NCBI RefSeq assembly: GCF_937936315.1
Contig: NZ_CALGWU010000041.1
Location: forward strand, 1 to 64,000
Reading direction: 5' to 3'
From: an uncultured Capnocytophaga sp.
GTDB taxonomy: Bacteria > Bacteroidota > Bacteroidia > Flavobacteriales > Flavobacteriaceae
DNA length: 64,000 nucleotides
This document shows, one piece after another, positions 17,518 through 24,510 of the stretch. Position 1 is the stretch's first letter. Every line of letters starts with the position of its first letter. The notes beneath the pieces are model-generated. The model did not search any database, was not told the origin of the DNA, and saw only the letters and a program-made list of their open reading frames with translations. Made by a program: the position numbers and the translations under genes.

Positions 17518-18640
17518 AATTTGCGTTTTAATTCCTACTTATAACAATGCTAAAACCCTCGCGCGTGTGATTGATGGGGTGTTGCGCTATACCTCTCATA
17601 TTATCATAGTGAATGATGGCGCAACCGATGCTACTCCCGATATACTCGCGCGTTACCCCCAGCTCACTATTATTCATCTTCCCAAGAACAAAGGCAAAGG
17701 CAATGCCCTGCGCATAGGCTTTGACAAAGCCCGCAATTTAGGCTACGACTACGCCCTTACCATCGACTCCGACGGACAACATTACCCCGATGATATCCCC
17801 GTATTTATAGCCGCTATAGAAGCTGAAAATGAGCCTACTCTGCTGGTAGGCAGCCGCAATATGTCCCAAGATGGCGTACCTAAGAAAAGTAGCTTCGGAC
17901 ATAAATTTTCTAACTTCTGGTTTCACCTCGAAACGGGGGTCAATCTCCCCGATACACAATCGGGATATAGGTTGTATCCTTTGCAGCACATCCCTAAAAA
18001 ATATTATACCGAAAAGTTTGAATTTGAGATAGAAATATTAGTGCGCAGCAGTTGGAATGGGGTACAACTAAAAAATGTACCTATACAAGTGTTGTACGAC
18101 CCCGAGGAACGCGTTTCTCATTTTCGACCTTTCCGCGATTTTATACGTATCAGCTTGCTCAACAGCGTGTTGGTACTCATCGCGCTTTTCTACATCAAGC
18201 CGCGTAATTTCTTTAGAGATGCCAAAAAAAAGAGCCTTAAACGCTTTATCAAAGAAGATATATTAGAAAGCGACAGCAGCGACAGTGTGAAAGCTGGTTC
18301 AGTAGCATTAGGTGTATTCTTTGGCATTGCGCCTTTTTGGGGTTTTCAAACCATACTTACTATCACTTTGGCAGTATTCTTCAATTTGAATAAAACTTTA
18401 GCTTTTATCTGCTCAAATGTGAGTATCCCCCCAATGATACCTGTGCTTATCTTCTCTTCTCTTAAAATAGGTACTTTTTTTGTAGGAGGCACCATTCTGC
18501 CGCAAGGCGACCTCACAGCAATGGAATATATCCAAAACAATTTGTTACAATATTTAGTAGGAAGTTTTACTTTAGCAATTAGCGCCTCATTGTTGTTAGG
18601 GTTGCTCACTTATGGATTGTTGAAATTGAGAAAAAGATAA
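17504..18640 (+). CDS. Family 2 glycosyltransferase with C-terminal DUF2062 membrane domain
   Basis: The start is uncertain: GTG 17504 (chosen) or TTG 17492 within the toxin gene. The 378-residue product has a GT-A domain with CVLIPTYNNAKTLARVIDG, IIVNDGATDATPDI and the metal-binding DSD in LTIDSDGQHYPDD, then after about residue 235 a hydrophobic DUF2062 domain (GVFFGIAPFWGFQTILTITL). It is a dolichol-phosphate-mannose-synthase-like enzyme that probably moves sugars to a lipid carrier at the membrane. Lacking an ATG, its start may have been disturbed by the upstream toxin-antitoxin insertion. Confidence 0.85.
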   Translation: MEKNKICVLIPTYNNAKTLARVIDGVLRYTSHIIIVNDGATDATPDILARYPQLTIIHLPKNKGKGNALRIGFDKARNLGYDYALTIDSDGQHYPDDIPVFIAAIEAENEPTLLVGSRNMSQDGVPKKSSFGHKFSNFWFHLETGVNLPDTQSGYRLYPLQHIPKKYYTEKFEFEIEILVRSSWNGVQLKNVPIQVLYDPEERVSHFRPFRDFIRISLLNSVLVLIALFYIKPRNFFRDAKKKSLKRFIKEDILESDSSDSVKAGSVALGVFFGIAPFWGFQTILTITLAVFFNLNKTLAFICSNVSIPPMIPVLIFSSLKIGTFFVGGTILPQGDLTAMEYIQNNLLQYLVGSFTLAISASLLLGLLTYGLLKLRKR

Positions 18641-18661
18641 TTTTTCTTGCTTCGTAAAAAA
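18641..18661 (+). repeat. Copy of a repeated promoter-upstream element
   Basis: The element TTCTTGCTTCGTAAAAAA directly follows the glycosyltransferase stop. Near-identical copies at about 21500-21517 and 23243-23261 form the TTG half of good promoters. Here no TAnnTTTG follows at the right distance, so this copy seems decayed. Confidence 0.55.
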
Positions 18662-18797
18662 GTAAAGCATTATAAAACCTTTTTTACAAAAGGCAACTGA
18701 TGCTTATTCCTCTTTTATCTTTTACATTTGAACTTTTCTATTATAGGTTATCTAATTTAAAATATATATTTCAAAAAAAATAACCATTGATAACTAA

Positions 18798-18884
18798 TTT
18801 CGCCCAGCCAATGCACGTTGGGAGCTTGTACTGAGAATAAAAGAACTCAAAAAGAAAGTGACAAAACAATTCAAAATAAAATAA
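18798..18884 (+). pseudogene. Probable relic of a toxin C-terminus
   Basis: A frame without start codon runs from 18798 to TAA 18882-18884 and reads FRPANARWELVLRIKELKKK followed by VTKQFKIK. A stop lies just upstream (18795-18797). The piece reads like the last helix of a real protein, and a small membrane-protein gene starts on the very next base, as an immunity gene would after its toxin. The toxin identity is unknown; this is inference from reading frame and position. Confidence 0.45.
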
Positions 18885-19064
18885 ATGATAGCAAAAGAAT
18901 ATATCCCTATTTATATTGTATTAATAGTTCTTACACTTTTTTATATAAAGGATAAAAGAAAGAAGAAAAATGATGACTACCCAATGAATATAGCGAGGGT
19001 ATTTGATTCAGTTATACTAATAATAATACTTTTGGTATTAATTATATTATCTATTTTTAAATAA
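18885..19064 (+). CDS. Small two-helix membrane protein, possible immunity protein
   Basis: ATG at 18885 follows the stop of the relic frame without a gap. The 59-residue product has two membrane helices: YIPIYIVLIVLTLFYI (about 6-21) and VILIIILLVLIILSIF (about 43-58), with a lysine-rich loop KDKRKKKNDD between them. Small proteins of this shape often protect against membrane-active toxins. No family is recognised and the call depends on its open frame and context. Confidence 0.55.
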   Translation: MIAKEYIPIYIVLIVLTLFYIKDKRKKKNDDYPMNIARVFDSVILIIILLVLIILSIFK

Positions 19065-19069
19065 TAGGC

Positions 19070-19126
19070 AATATCCCAGATGAGCAATATTCCACAAATA
19101 GGTGCAAAAAATACAGCGAAAATTAA
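19070..19126 (+). pseudogene. Possible second relic of a toxin C-terminus
   Basis: After the stop of the 59-residue gene a short frame reads NIPDEQYSTNRCKKYSEN and ends at TAA 19124-19126, overlapping the start of the next gene in another frame. Its first bases AATATCCCAGATG match AATGTCCCAGATG at 19915-19927, where a clearer relic begins. Very short, so weakly supported alone. Confidence 0.25.
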
Positions 19127-19478
19127 TTTTATGATGAATATACAAAGAGAAAATGGTATTGATGAAGTGAATTGTGCTTTCAGAATGCTGAATATGAGTC
19201 TTGATCAATTTGTTGAGATACAACATTCAATGGTAAGTTTAGATTTAGACTTTGAGGTGAATGAGGATCATAGAAACATTATTATAGATATGAATCACAA
19301 AGAAGATGTCTATACAATTATTCAGCTTTGTAAAAAATTCAATGTAAAAAAAGGAAATATATATTGTTCTATTGTATCATCTTATGACAATGGAGGTTTT
19401 AGGCTTCCTTCGTATATTATATATTTGATAAAAGAAATGCAGGAAATAGAATTGGATTTTTCATTTGTGGTATGTTGA
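19080..19478 (+). CDS. Hypothetical protein, orphan immunity-like
   Basis: The 132-residue protein is soluble and acidic, with the segment FEVNEDHRNIIIDMNHKEDV and a C-terminal LPSYIIYLIKEMQEIELDFSF strand-helix-strand. It lacks a signal and any catalytic motif. The first bases contain an imperfect direct repeat of GCAATATYCCA (19068-19097). It belongs to a run of three similar-sized genes of low G+C content with no recognisable enzyme. Immunity function is inferred from the neighbourhood. Confidence 0.6.
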   Translation: MSNIPQIGAKNTAKINFMMNIQRENGIDEVNCAFRMLNMSLDQFVEIQHSMVSLDLDFEVNEDHRNIIIDMNHKEDVYTIIQLCKKFNVKKGNIYCSIVSSYDNGGFRLPSYIIYLIKEMQEIELDFSFVVC

Positions 19479-19499
19479 TAATGTTCTAAATATATTAAA

Positions 19500-19916
19500 A
19501 TGGAAGAGAATAATAAAGGCTTCATATTTATCAGCAATGATAAAGAAGCTGACACGACAATTAAAGTAAATTATAAAGGTTTTGTGTTTTTTGATGTCTA
19601 TGGATTGGAAAATGACAAGATCTATAAAATAGTAGATGATTTAGTATATCAGTTTGATTTAAGAGCAGGGAAAGAACATTTTTTTGAAGAAGAATCCTTT
19701 GTAGTTTTAATAGAAGGAGGAAAAGAAATCATACAACAAGAATTTGAAGGTAGAATGTTCTATTTTTTAGAATGTAGCCTACTGTTTCCTCCACAAGCAT
19801 TGAGATATGATTGTTATTTTTGTTGGGAAAAATTAGATAGTGGCGGATTACAAGCCTATTGGACATCTGACTTTCCTGAAGAAGAACTAAAACAATATGT
19901 AGAAAAATTACGATAA
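19500..19916 (+). CDS. Hypothetical protein, orphan immunity-like
   Basis: The 138-residue acidic protein is strand-rich: FIFISNDKEADTTIKVNYKG, then FFDVYGLENDKIYKIVDDLVY, and ends with WTSDFPEEELKQYVEKLR. The layout of beta-sheet core and final helix is common among immunity proteins. It follows the previous gene by 21 bases and is itself followed by the best toxin-tail relic. No named family recognised. Confidence 0.6.
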   Translation: MEENNKGFIFISNDKEADTTIKVNYKGFVFFDVYGLENDKIYKIVDDLVYQFDLRAGKEHFFEEESFVVLIEGGKEIIQQEFEGRMFYFLECSLLFPPQALRYDCYFCWEKLDSGGLQAYWTSDFPEEELKQYVEKLR

Positions 19917-19968
19917 TGTCCCAGATGTGTTGTTTGAAATAAAAACACCAAAAGAACGAATATTTTAA
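19903..19968 (+). pseudogene. Relic of a toxin C-terminus between immunity-like genes
   Basis: A start-less frame reads KNYDNVPDVLFEIKTPKERI-F and ends at TAA 19966-19968, four bases before the next ATG (19973). It begins inside the last codons of the upstream gene in another frame. The sequence reads like the end of a genuine protein, and its spacing to the next gene is that of a toxin-immunity pair. Its start shares a 13-base word with position 19070. Confidence 0.45.
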
Positions 19969-19972
19969 AGTA

Positions 19973-20365
19973 ATGAAAAAAGTAAAAGGCATCTATTACT
20001 TAGTAGAAGAAGGTCATTATGGACTTAAAATGATATTAGAGTTTGAAGATACTGAATATTTATACTTTGATTCTTGTAAATTTTTGTTTAAGAAAAATGA
20101 AAAATCAAACCTAATAACATCTAAATGGACAAAGTTAGAGTATCCTGAGTTAGAAAAGGATGATGTTTATATAAAAGAAATAAAGGAAGATGAGGCTATA
20201 GCTTATTTCATTAGATTCTCAAATAATGATATACTGCATATTTATGAGTATGTTGATGGTTTAGAAAATTGGTTTTTAGATTTTGAAATTGTATCACCCA
20301 AAAATGAAAATTATAATGAAATAACCACCCATATGAATGAAACTTGGGTAAATAGAATCTTATAA
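19973..20365 (+). CDS. Hypothetical protein, orphan immunity-like
   Basis: The 130-residue acidic protein is rich in aromatic strands: MKKVKGIYYLVEEGHYGLKM, EYLYFDSCKFLF, IAYFIRFSNNDILHIYEYVD. No signal, membrane segment or catalytic motif is visible. It begins four bases after the toxin-tail relic and would be the cognate immunity gene of that lost toxin. Composition is clearly lower in G+C than the glycosyltransferase upstream, in line with acquired cassettes. Confidence 0.6.
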   Translation: MKKVKGIYYLVEEGHYGLKMILEFEDTEYLYFDSCKFLFKKNEKSNLITSKWTKLEYPELEKDDVYIKEIKEDEAIAYFIRFSNNDILHIYEYVDGLENWFLDFEIVSPKNENYNEITTHMNETWVNRIL

Positions 20366-20510
20366 TAAATGAGTTTAATCGTTTTTTAGCAACTTGGAAA
20401 TGACCTCCCATTTCAAGTTACATTAAGAAAATAAACATCTGGTTGCGCTCCTTTATTAAAGCTAAATCTTTTTTCTACCCTTAAAAAGCTAATAATCCAA
20501 TGATTTATTG

Positions 20511-20518
20511 TATCTTTG
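20511..20518 (+). promoter_or_regulatory. -7 promoter element TATCTTTG
   Basis: TATCTTTG lies 104 bases upstream of the lipoprotein gene at 20622. A fitting TTG element is not clear, so only the -7 half is claimed. The remaining gap (20366-20621) also holds an imperfect hairpin at 20391-20419 without a T-run. Confidence 0.45.
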
Positions 20519-20621
20519 CATAAAGTTCCTGAATTTTGGTGTTCTTTTTTTTCAAACACAAATTACTAATTTTCGGGAACTTTTATTTTTTAAAACAGCT
20601 TCTTCATAAAAAATTAAGTAT

Positions 20622-21455
20622 ATGATTTACAAAATATCCATTTTCATCATTTTATCTCTTGCTTTAAAATGTACAATGGGGAAAGGCGATAATACCCCAA
20701 AGAATAGTATAAGTAATTCAACTCTTATTGAAGGGGTAAATACTTCAGCATCATTCATAAAGAACATTGAATTAAAACAATACAAATACAAAGACACCTA
20801 TATTGAAGATTTAAAATTAGATACTTTTCAAAAAAAGGATTTTCGCTTGGAGTTTTTCAATTTTTTAAAAGAACAAGATTTTGAAAAAGAAGAATATGCT
20901 CAAGTTTTTTTCATAAAACTATTGTTAGTTCGCATCCAAGAGAAAGATGAAGCTATTTTATATGATATTTTGAATCATATTTTTAAAGACCATTCATTAG
21001 GTTATTATTTAGAAGATTACAATCTATATTTATACCAACTTTTCTTATATAAACCTCATTTTTTCATTAAAAACGCCTATAAATATGGTGATTCTTCAAT
21101 AATTGATTACATCAATCATTCTTTGCCAAACGCTTTGCTCACAGACGAAAAAACAATCAAAAACGATATGGGTGAAATCATAAAAGATAGTGATAATCTG
21201 CTTTTGATAAGCGAACAACAAGTCGACCTTTTTTCATTAGCAGCATTAAAGGATAAAATCAAGAAACAGAGTGTTATAGAAGTTTTTTATGCCCCTTCGT
21301 TTAAAACAGGATGGAAAGAGAAAACGGCTGTTTATTACAATATTTACAATTGTATTAACGAAGAAATTTTAACATCCTTAACCGTAGAAGAAAGAAAATA
21401 TTTTGAAGAAAATTTTTACCCAATGTTTCAGGATTATATTGTAAAAAACAAATAA
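20622..21455 (+). CDS. Putative lipoprotein of unknown function
   Basis: The 277-residue product starts with a short hydrophobic segment ending SLALKC, where Cys17 may be lipidated. The rest is helical, acidic and aromatic-rich (VFFIKLLLVRIQEKDEAILY; YNLYLYQLFLYKPHFFIKN), with a LTDEKTIKNDMGEIIKDSDN loop. No enzymatic motif is visible. It has its own upstream -7 element. I do not recognise the family; its place between immunity-like genes and small membrane proteins suggests an accessory role. Confidence 0.65.
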   Translation: MIYKISIFIILSLALKCTMGKGDNTPKNSISNSTLIEGVNTSASFIKNIELKQYKYKDTYIEDLKLDTFQKKDFRLEFFNFLKEQDFEKEEYAQVFFIKLLLVRIQEKDEAILYDILNHIFKDHSLGYYLEDYNLYLYQLFLYKPHFFIKNAYKYGDSSIIDYINHSLPNALLTDEKTIKNDMGEIIKDSDNLLLISEQQVDLFSLAALKDKIKKQSVIEVFYAPSFKTGWKEKTAVYYNIYNCINEEILTSLTVEERKYFEENFYPMFQDYIVKNK

Positions 21456-21503
21456 AAAGAAGCCTATCCCACCACGGATAAAATGTTAAATATCCTTTTT
21501 TTC

Positions 21504-21534
21504 TTGCTTTGTAAAAAACTAATTACTAACTTTG
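21504..21534 (+). promoter_or_regulatory. Promoter of a small membrane protein gene
   Basis: TTG (21504-21506), 20 bases, TAACTTTG (21527-21534). The upstream part CTTGCTTTGTAAAAAA and the downstream GTAGCGAAATTTTAAA are repeated at other genes of this cluster. Confidence 0.75.
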
Positions 21535-21560
21535 TAGCGAAATTTTAAACCTAATCTGTT

Positions 21561-21725
21561 ATGAAGTTATTCTTTCCTCTTATACTAAGTACCCTTACTG
21601 CTTTAGCAGGAATAATCATCAAAATAGATTATAGAGAGTATAGTGTTATTGGTAACATTTTGCTAATTTTAAGCACTGTATGTTTCTACTACTTTGTTTA
21701 TCTTCTTGTTAAGAAAATCAAATAA
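21561..21725 (+). CDS. Small membrane protein (54 residues)
   Basis: ATG 21561 opens a 54-codon gene with two hydrophobic segments: LFFPLILSTLTALAGIIIKI (about 3-22) and IGNILLILSTVCFYYFVYLL (about 30-49), ending KKIK. It is the first of a run of eight tiny membrane proteins. It has a strong promoter whose leader is repeated at the next gene. Function unknown; small size, membrane nature and clustering recall toxic peptides or bacteriocin immunity proteins. Confidence 0.65.
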   Translation: MKLFFPLILSTLTALAGIIIKIDYREYSVIGNILLILSTVCFYYFVYLLVKKIK

Positions 21726-21781
21726 CTTTAGTAACTGTATCCAAACTAAATTTTGTAGCGAAATTTTAAAACCTTCATAAT

Positions 21782-21961
21782 ATGAAAAAATCCATACGTT
21801 ATATATTGCTCACTATAGCCATTATATCATTTATTCCTATTTATATGAATGGTTTTGCTGAATATCAACTCAATAAATGGTTAATAGCATTGTCATACAC
21901 AGTGTTAGTTAGTAATATTTTTGTTATTGGCTATTTTGCCAGCCAGAGAAAAAAGTATTAA
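21782..21961 (+). CDS. Small membrane protein (59 residues)
   Basis: ATG 21782 opens a 59-codon gene. Two membrane helices are visible: YILLTIAIISFIPIYMNGF (about 7-25) and WLIALSYTVLVSNIFVIGYF (about 33-52), with a basic tail SQRKKY. The 24 bases before the gene (TTTGTAGCGAAATTTTAAAA then CCT) repeat the leader of the gene at 21561, so each gene seems to carry its own copy of the 5' region. Confidence 0.65.
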   Translation: MKKSIRYILLTIAIISFIPIYMNGFAEYQLNKWLIALSYTVLVSNIFVIGYFASQRKKY

Positions 21962-22003
21962 CTCACTTCAATCTCAATTTTTAATCTTAATACCTTATTT
22001 ATT

Positions 22004-22204
22004 ATGAAACCTTTTTTAAGAAAAGATGTAAAAAGCATCTTATTTGTGTTAGCAACCATCGGATTTTTTGTAGAAATAGCCTTTCTATGTTTTGCAAATT
22101 TAAATGGTAGAGATGTATTAAGCAATAGCCTTACAGCATTGGTATGTTTGCTTTCAGCTATTTCTATAGGTTTTGTTTTACAAAAAGAAAGACAACAAGA
22201 ATAA
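22004..22204 (+). CDS. Small membrane protein (66 residues)
   Basis: The product has two helices: ILFVLATIGFFVEIAFLCFA (about 12-31) and SLTALVCLLSAISIGFVL (about 42-59), with a charged tail QKERQQE. It lies 42 bases after the 59-residue gene and 31 bases before a secreted protein. No family is recognised; it belongs with the other short membrane proteins of this cluster by size and layout. Confidence 0.65.
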   Translation: MKPFLRKDVKSILFVLATIGFFVEIAFLCFANLNGRDVLSNSLTALVCLLSAISIGFVLQKERQQE

Positions 22205-22235
22205 TATTTGTTCATAAGTAACTCTATTTTCTCAA

Positions 22236-22922
22236 ATGAAACATCTTTTATTTACGCTAATATGTTTAGTGAATACCTCTTTTGCACAAAAAATAGATTT
22301 CTTTGAAAAATTAGATTTTAAAGATTTAGTTTTTTATGGAAAAGAAATTAGTTTTGCTATGCAAATAACAGGTAATACCGAAAAAAGTTGTAAAGGGAAT
22401 TTTAAAATTTCCTCTAACACGTACGAAATAGAAAATTGCACTCTTAGCGAACAAGAACCTACTAATATAAAAGATATAAACCAGATTAAAGAATTACTAA
22501 AATTTGCTGTGCGTACCTCAAACGCTATGTATAGCTCTCTTTATCAATATGATGCACATAATAAGGGAAAGTTTAAAACCTATTATGTGTCCGATAATAC
22601 TTGGAAACTCACTTGTGCCGACAAGGCGACAAGAGAGATGATGCAGTTAAGTAAAAACGATAAATGTTATTTTATGGTTACCCTAAACGATGAGGGGTAT
22701 ATTACTCAAATAAAATCGGTTATAGAGGGCATAAGGGAAGATATTGTGCATTATACAACGCAATATCTATCACCTGAAGATGCTGAAGCCTTAGGAGGAG
22801 CGATGGGCAAACTCTTTGTAGGTAATACTCTTGTCGCTTTTTTTACTGATATAGAAGGTAAGTTTTTAGATAAACAGACCGGTAATACTCTCCATTTTCA
22901 ATTAAAAACTAATCCATTATAA
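22236..22922 (+). CDS. Secreted hypothetical protein
   Basis: The 228-residue product has a Sec signal (MKHLLFTLICLVNTSFAQ). The mature part has paired cysteines (SCKGNF and ENCTL; TCADK and KCYF) that could form two disulfides in the periplasm, and a C-terminal domain with GYITQIKSVIEGIREDIVHY. No catalytic motif is recognised. It is the only non-tiny gene within the run of small membrane proteins and may be the protein they act with. Confidence 0.65.
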   Translation: MKHLLFTLICLVNTSFAQKIDFFEKLDFKDLVFYGKEISFAMQITGNTEKSCKGNFKISSNTYEIENCTLSEQEPTNIKDINQIKELLKFAVRTSNAMYSSLYQYDAHNKGKFKTYYVSDNTWKLTCADKATREMMQLSKNDKCYFMVTLNDEGYITQIKSVIEGIREDIVHYTTQYLSPEDAEALGGAMGKLFVGNTLVAFFTDIEGKFLDKQTGNTLHFQLKTNPL

Positions 22923-22939
22923 AACCTTTTTTAACCTTT

Positions 22940-23131
22940 ATGAATCCCCAAAAACCAATTCTCATTATCACAATGCTGTTGCTCGCTTTGGGCTATACCA
23001 TTTATGCTGTTATAGGATACCTTTACAATCAAGGAAAAATCGCCCCTATCTTATCAGGAGCCTTATTCGTTATTCTTTTCTCAAAATTGTATTTCGATAC
23101 TAAAAGGAAAGAAAATAATACCCAAAGCTAA
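22940..23131 (+). CDS. Small membrane protein (63 residues)
   Basis: Two hydrophobic segments are visible: PILIITMLLLALGYTIYAVI (about 5-24) and IAPILSGALFVILFSKLYF (about 34-52), then a basic tail DTKRKENNTQS. It begins 17 bases after the secreted protein and is probably in the same transcript. Function unknown. Confidence 0.6.
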   Translation: MNPQKPILIITMLLLALGYTIYAVIGYLYNQGKIAPILSGALFVILFSKLYFDTKRKENNTQS

Positions 23132-23246
23132 ATTTTGTTGTATTTTTTAATTTTTACAATGACTCTAAAAACAAAAGATAATTAGCTTTCTCATCTCATT
23201 TGTGTTGTATAGCTATCTCATTCTGAAAAAAAATATCGAGTTTTTC

Positions 23247-23277
23247 TTGCTTCGTAAAAAAAGAATTTCTATCTTTG
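23247..23277 (+). promoter_or_regulatory. Promoter of the second small-protein block
   Basis: TTG (23247-23249), 20 bases, TATCTTTG (23270-23277). The surroundings (CTTGCTTCGTAAAAAA before, TTGCGAATTATTAATACC after) are near-copies of the promoter at 21504-21534. Confidence 0.75.
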
Positions 23278-23303
23278 TTGCGAATTATTAATACCTTTAT
23301 AAT

Positions 23304-23420
23304 ATGAAAACAAAAAATATAAACATAACTAAAACAGTATTTATAGCTGTCCTAATGTGGTTTTTTTTCTATAATGCTTTCTATGCTTTGGGGCAATTTA
23401 TAGGGAACCTCACTAAGTAA
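23304..23420 (+). CDS. Tiny membrane protein (38 residues)
   Basis: ATG 23304 opens 38 codons: a charged N-terminus, one helix (TVFIAVLMWFFFYNAFYALG, about 11-30) and the tail QFIGNLTK. The tail resembles that of the next gene (GEFIYYLTH), so the two look like divergent paralogues. It has a strong promoter 27 bases upstream. Single-helix peptides of this size are often membrane-active; no function can be assigned. Confidence 0.6.
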   Translation: MKTKNINITKTVFIAVLMWFFFYNAFYALGQFIGNLTK

Positions 23421-23439
23421 TTTATAAATCACTTGGATT

Positions 23440-23589
23440 ATGGATAAGTTTACACAAAAACTTTACAATGTCCATCTCCTTATATTAAAAAAAAAATGGT
23501 TAAGCTTTGCCGCCGTTTGTTTATCAGCTTTCTTTATCTATAAATTTGGAAAAGCTACAGGAGAATTTATCTACTACCTAACACACTAA
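23440..23589 (+). CDS. Tiny membrane protein (49 residues)
   Basis: ATG 23440 opens 49 codons with a basic stretch LKKKW, one helix (LSFAAVCLSAFFIYKFGKAT, about 21-40) and the tail GEFIYYLTH. The tail matches the pattern G-(Q/E)-F-I-x-x-L-T of the 38-residue neighbour 19 bases upstream. Both would be co-transcribed. Function unknown. Confidence 0.6.
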   Translation: MDKFTQKLYNVHLLILKKKWLSFAAVCLSAFFIYKFGKATGEFIYYLTH

Positions 23590-23636
23590 CATATAATTAT
23601 AAACCATCTCTGTAACAAATTTTAAAACTATTCTCT

Positions 23637-23756
23637 ATGGAAAAATCAGTATTAAAGCGAAGTTTTCATATACTTATGGGGCTCTTTGTTGCTTATTTAC
23701 TTATTAGCGTTATTGAGTACCCACAAGATTTTGTAAATGGCTTTTTAGGTAAATAA
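23637..23756 (+). CDS. Tiny membrane protein (39 residues)
   Basis: ATG 23637 opens 39 codons: a basic start (MEKSVLKRSF), one helix (HILMGLFVAYLLISVI, about 11-26) and a tail YPQDFVNGFLGK. The bases before it (CTGTAACAAATTTTAAAACT) recall the GTAGCGAAATTTTAAAACCT leader of the earlier genes. No family recognised. Confidence 0.55.
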   Translation: MEKSVLKRSFHILMGLFVAYLLISVIEYPQDFVNGFLGK

Positions 23757-23783
23757 AAAAACAACCTCTTAAATTATTATTTT

Positions 23784-23969
23784 ATGTGGATACTCGCAAT
23801 TTTTTCTGCTGTATGTCTAATCTATTCTTTAACCACTAAAGACAAAAAAAATAGATTAGTATTTTCTGTTGCTTTCACAATAACTATGCTTTTTGCAATA
23901 GGCTACCAATTGGGAAAAGACAGAGTTAAAATAGACAATGCCAGCACTGAAATGACTCTAAAACAATAA
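23784..23969 (+). CDS. Small membrane protein (61 residues)
   Basis: Two helices are visible: MWILAIFSAVCLIYSL (about 1-16) and LVFSVAFTITMLFAIGYQLG (about 25-44), separated by a charged TTKDKKNR loop, with a polar tail. It is the last of the run of small membrane proteins and starts 27 bases after the 39-residue gene. Function unknown. Confidence 0.6.
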   Translation: MWILAIFSAVCLIYSLTTKDKKNRLVFSVAFTITMLFAIGYQLGKDRVKIDNASTEMTLKQ

Positions 23970-24152
23970 AGTTTTACAGTTTAAATCATTACGCTTTGTT
24001 AAAATCTCTAACACGACAAGCGTTAAGTACTTTGACAAAGTGTATATTGTAATTTTGAGACTTTATATTTTCAATTCTATTCCTATTCATTTTTAACTTC
24101 CACTCTTGCATTCTAATAATCTGCGCACTTGCCTCTTTTTTAATAGATTCCT

Positions 24153-24182
24153 TTGTCCTTTAAAATATTATTTATAATTTTG
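24153..24182 (+). promoter_or_regulatory. Promoter of the rnz operon
   Basis: TTG (24153-24155), 19 bases, TAATTTTG (24175-24182), 16 bases before the ATG at 24199. Confidence 0.65.
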
Positions 24183-24198
24183 CGGGAAATTTGTACTA

Positions 24199-24510
24199 AT
24201 GAAAGAAACTACCGAAATTACCCTCAATAAATCACAACTCCCCTCTTGGCTGGCAACATTCAGCGCTACCCAAAAACCTCAGCATATTATCATTACACTA
24301 CCCGAAGAGGAACACTGGCTCAAAAAAGACCTCAAACCGCTTGCTTCGTTTGCAAAACAGTACAGCCAGCAACAAGCAAAATCAGTGGTGGTGGTACAAC
24401 GCGCTTTGGCTCTCGAAGATTTTGAACTCAGCCTGCACATCGCCCCTACCCTACAAGAAGCCTACGACCTTATTGAACTCGACGAAATAGAACGCGACTT
24501 ATGGAAGTAA
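24199..24510 (+). CDS. Small protein coupled to ribonuclease Z
   Basis: The 103-residue soluble protein has alternating strands and helices (HIIITLPEEEHWLKKDLKPL; AKSVVVVQRALALEDFELSL; EAYDLIELDEIERDLWK). This gives a STAS-like impression with a central VVVV strand. It overlaps the start of rnz by ten bases, and the same pair stands together in other Flavobacteriia as far as I recall. A regulatory or accessory role for RNase Z is inferred only from this coupling. Confidence 0.7.
   Translation: MKETTEITLNKSQLPSWLATFSATQKPQHIIITLPEEEHWLKKDLKPLASFAKQYSQQQAKSVVVVQRALALEDFELSLHIAPTLQEAYDLIELDEIERDLWK

Noticed and set aside
20391..20419. Hairpin AACTTGGAAATG / CATTTCAAGTT as a terminator after the immunity-like genes
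   Set aside because: The stem has a bulge and no T-run follows on either strand, so termination is not supported.
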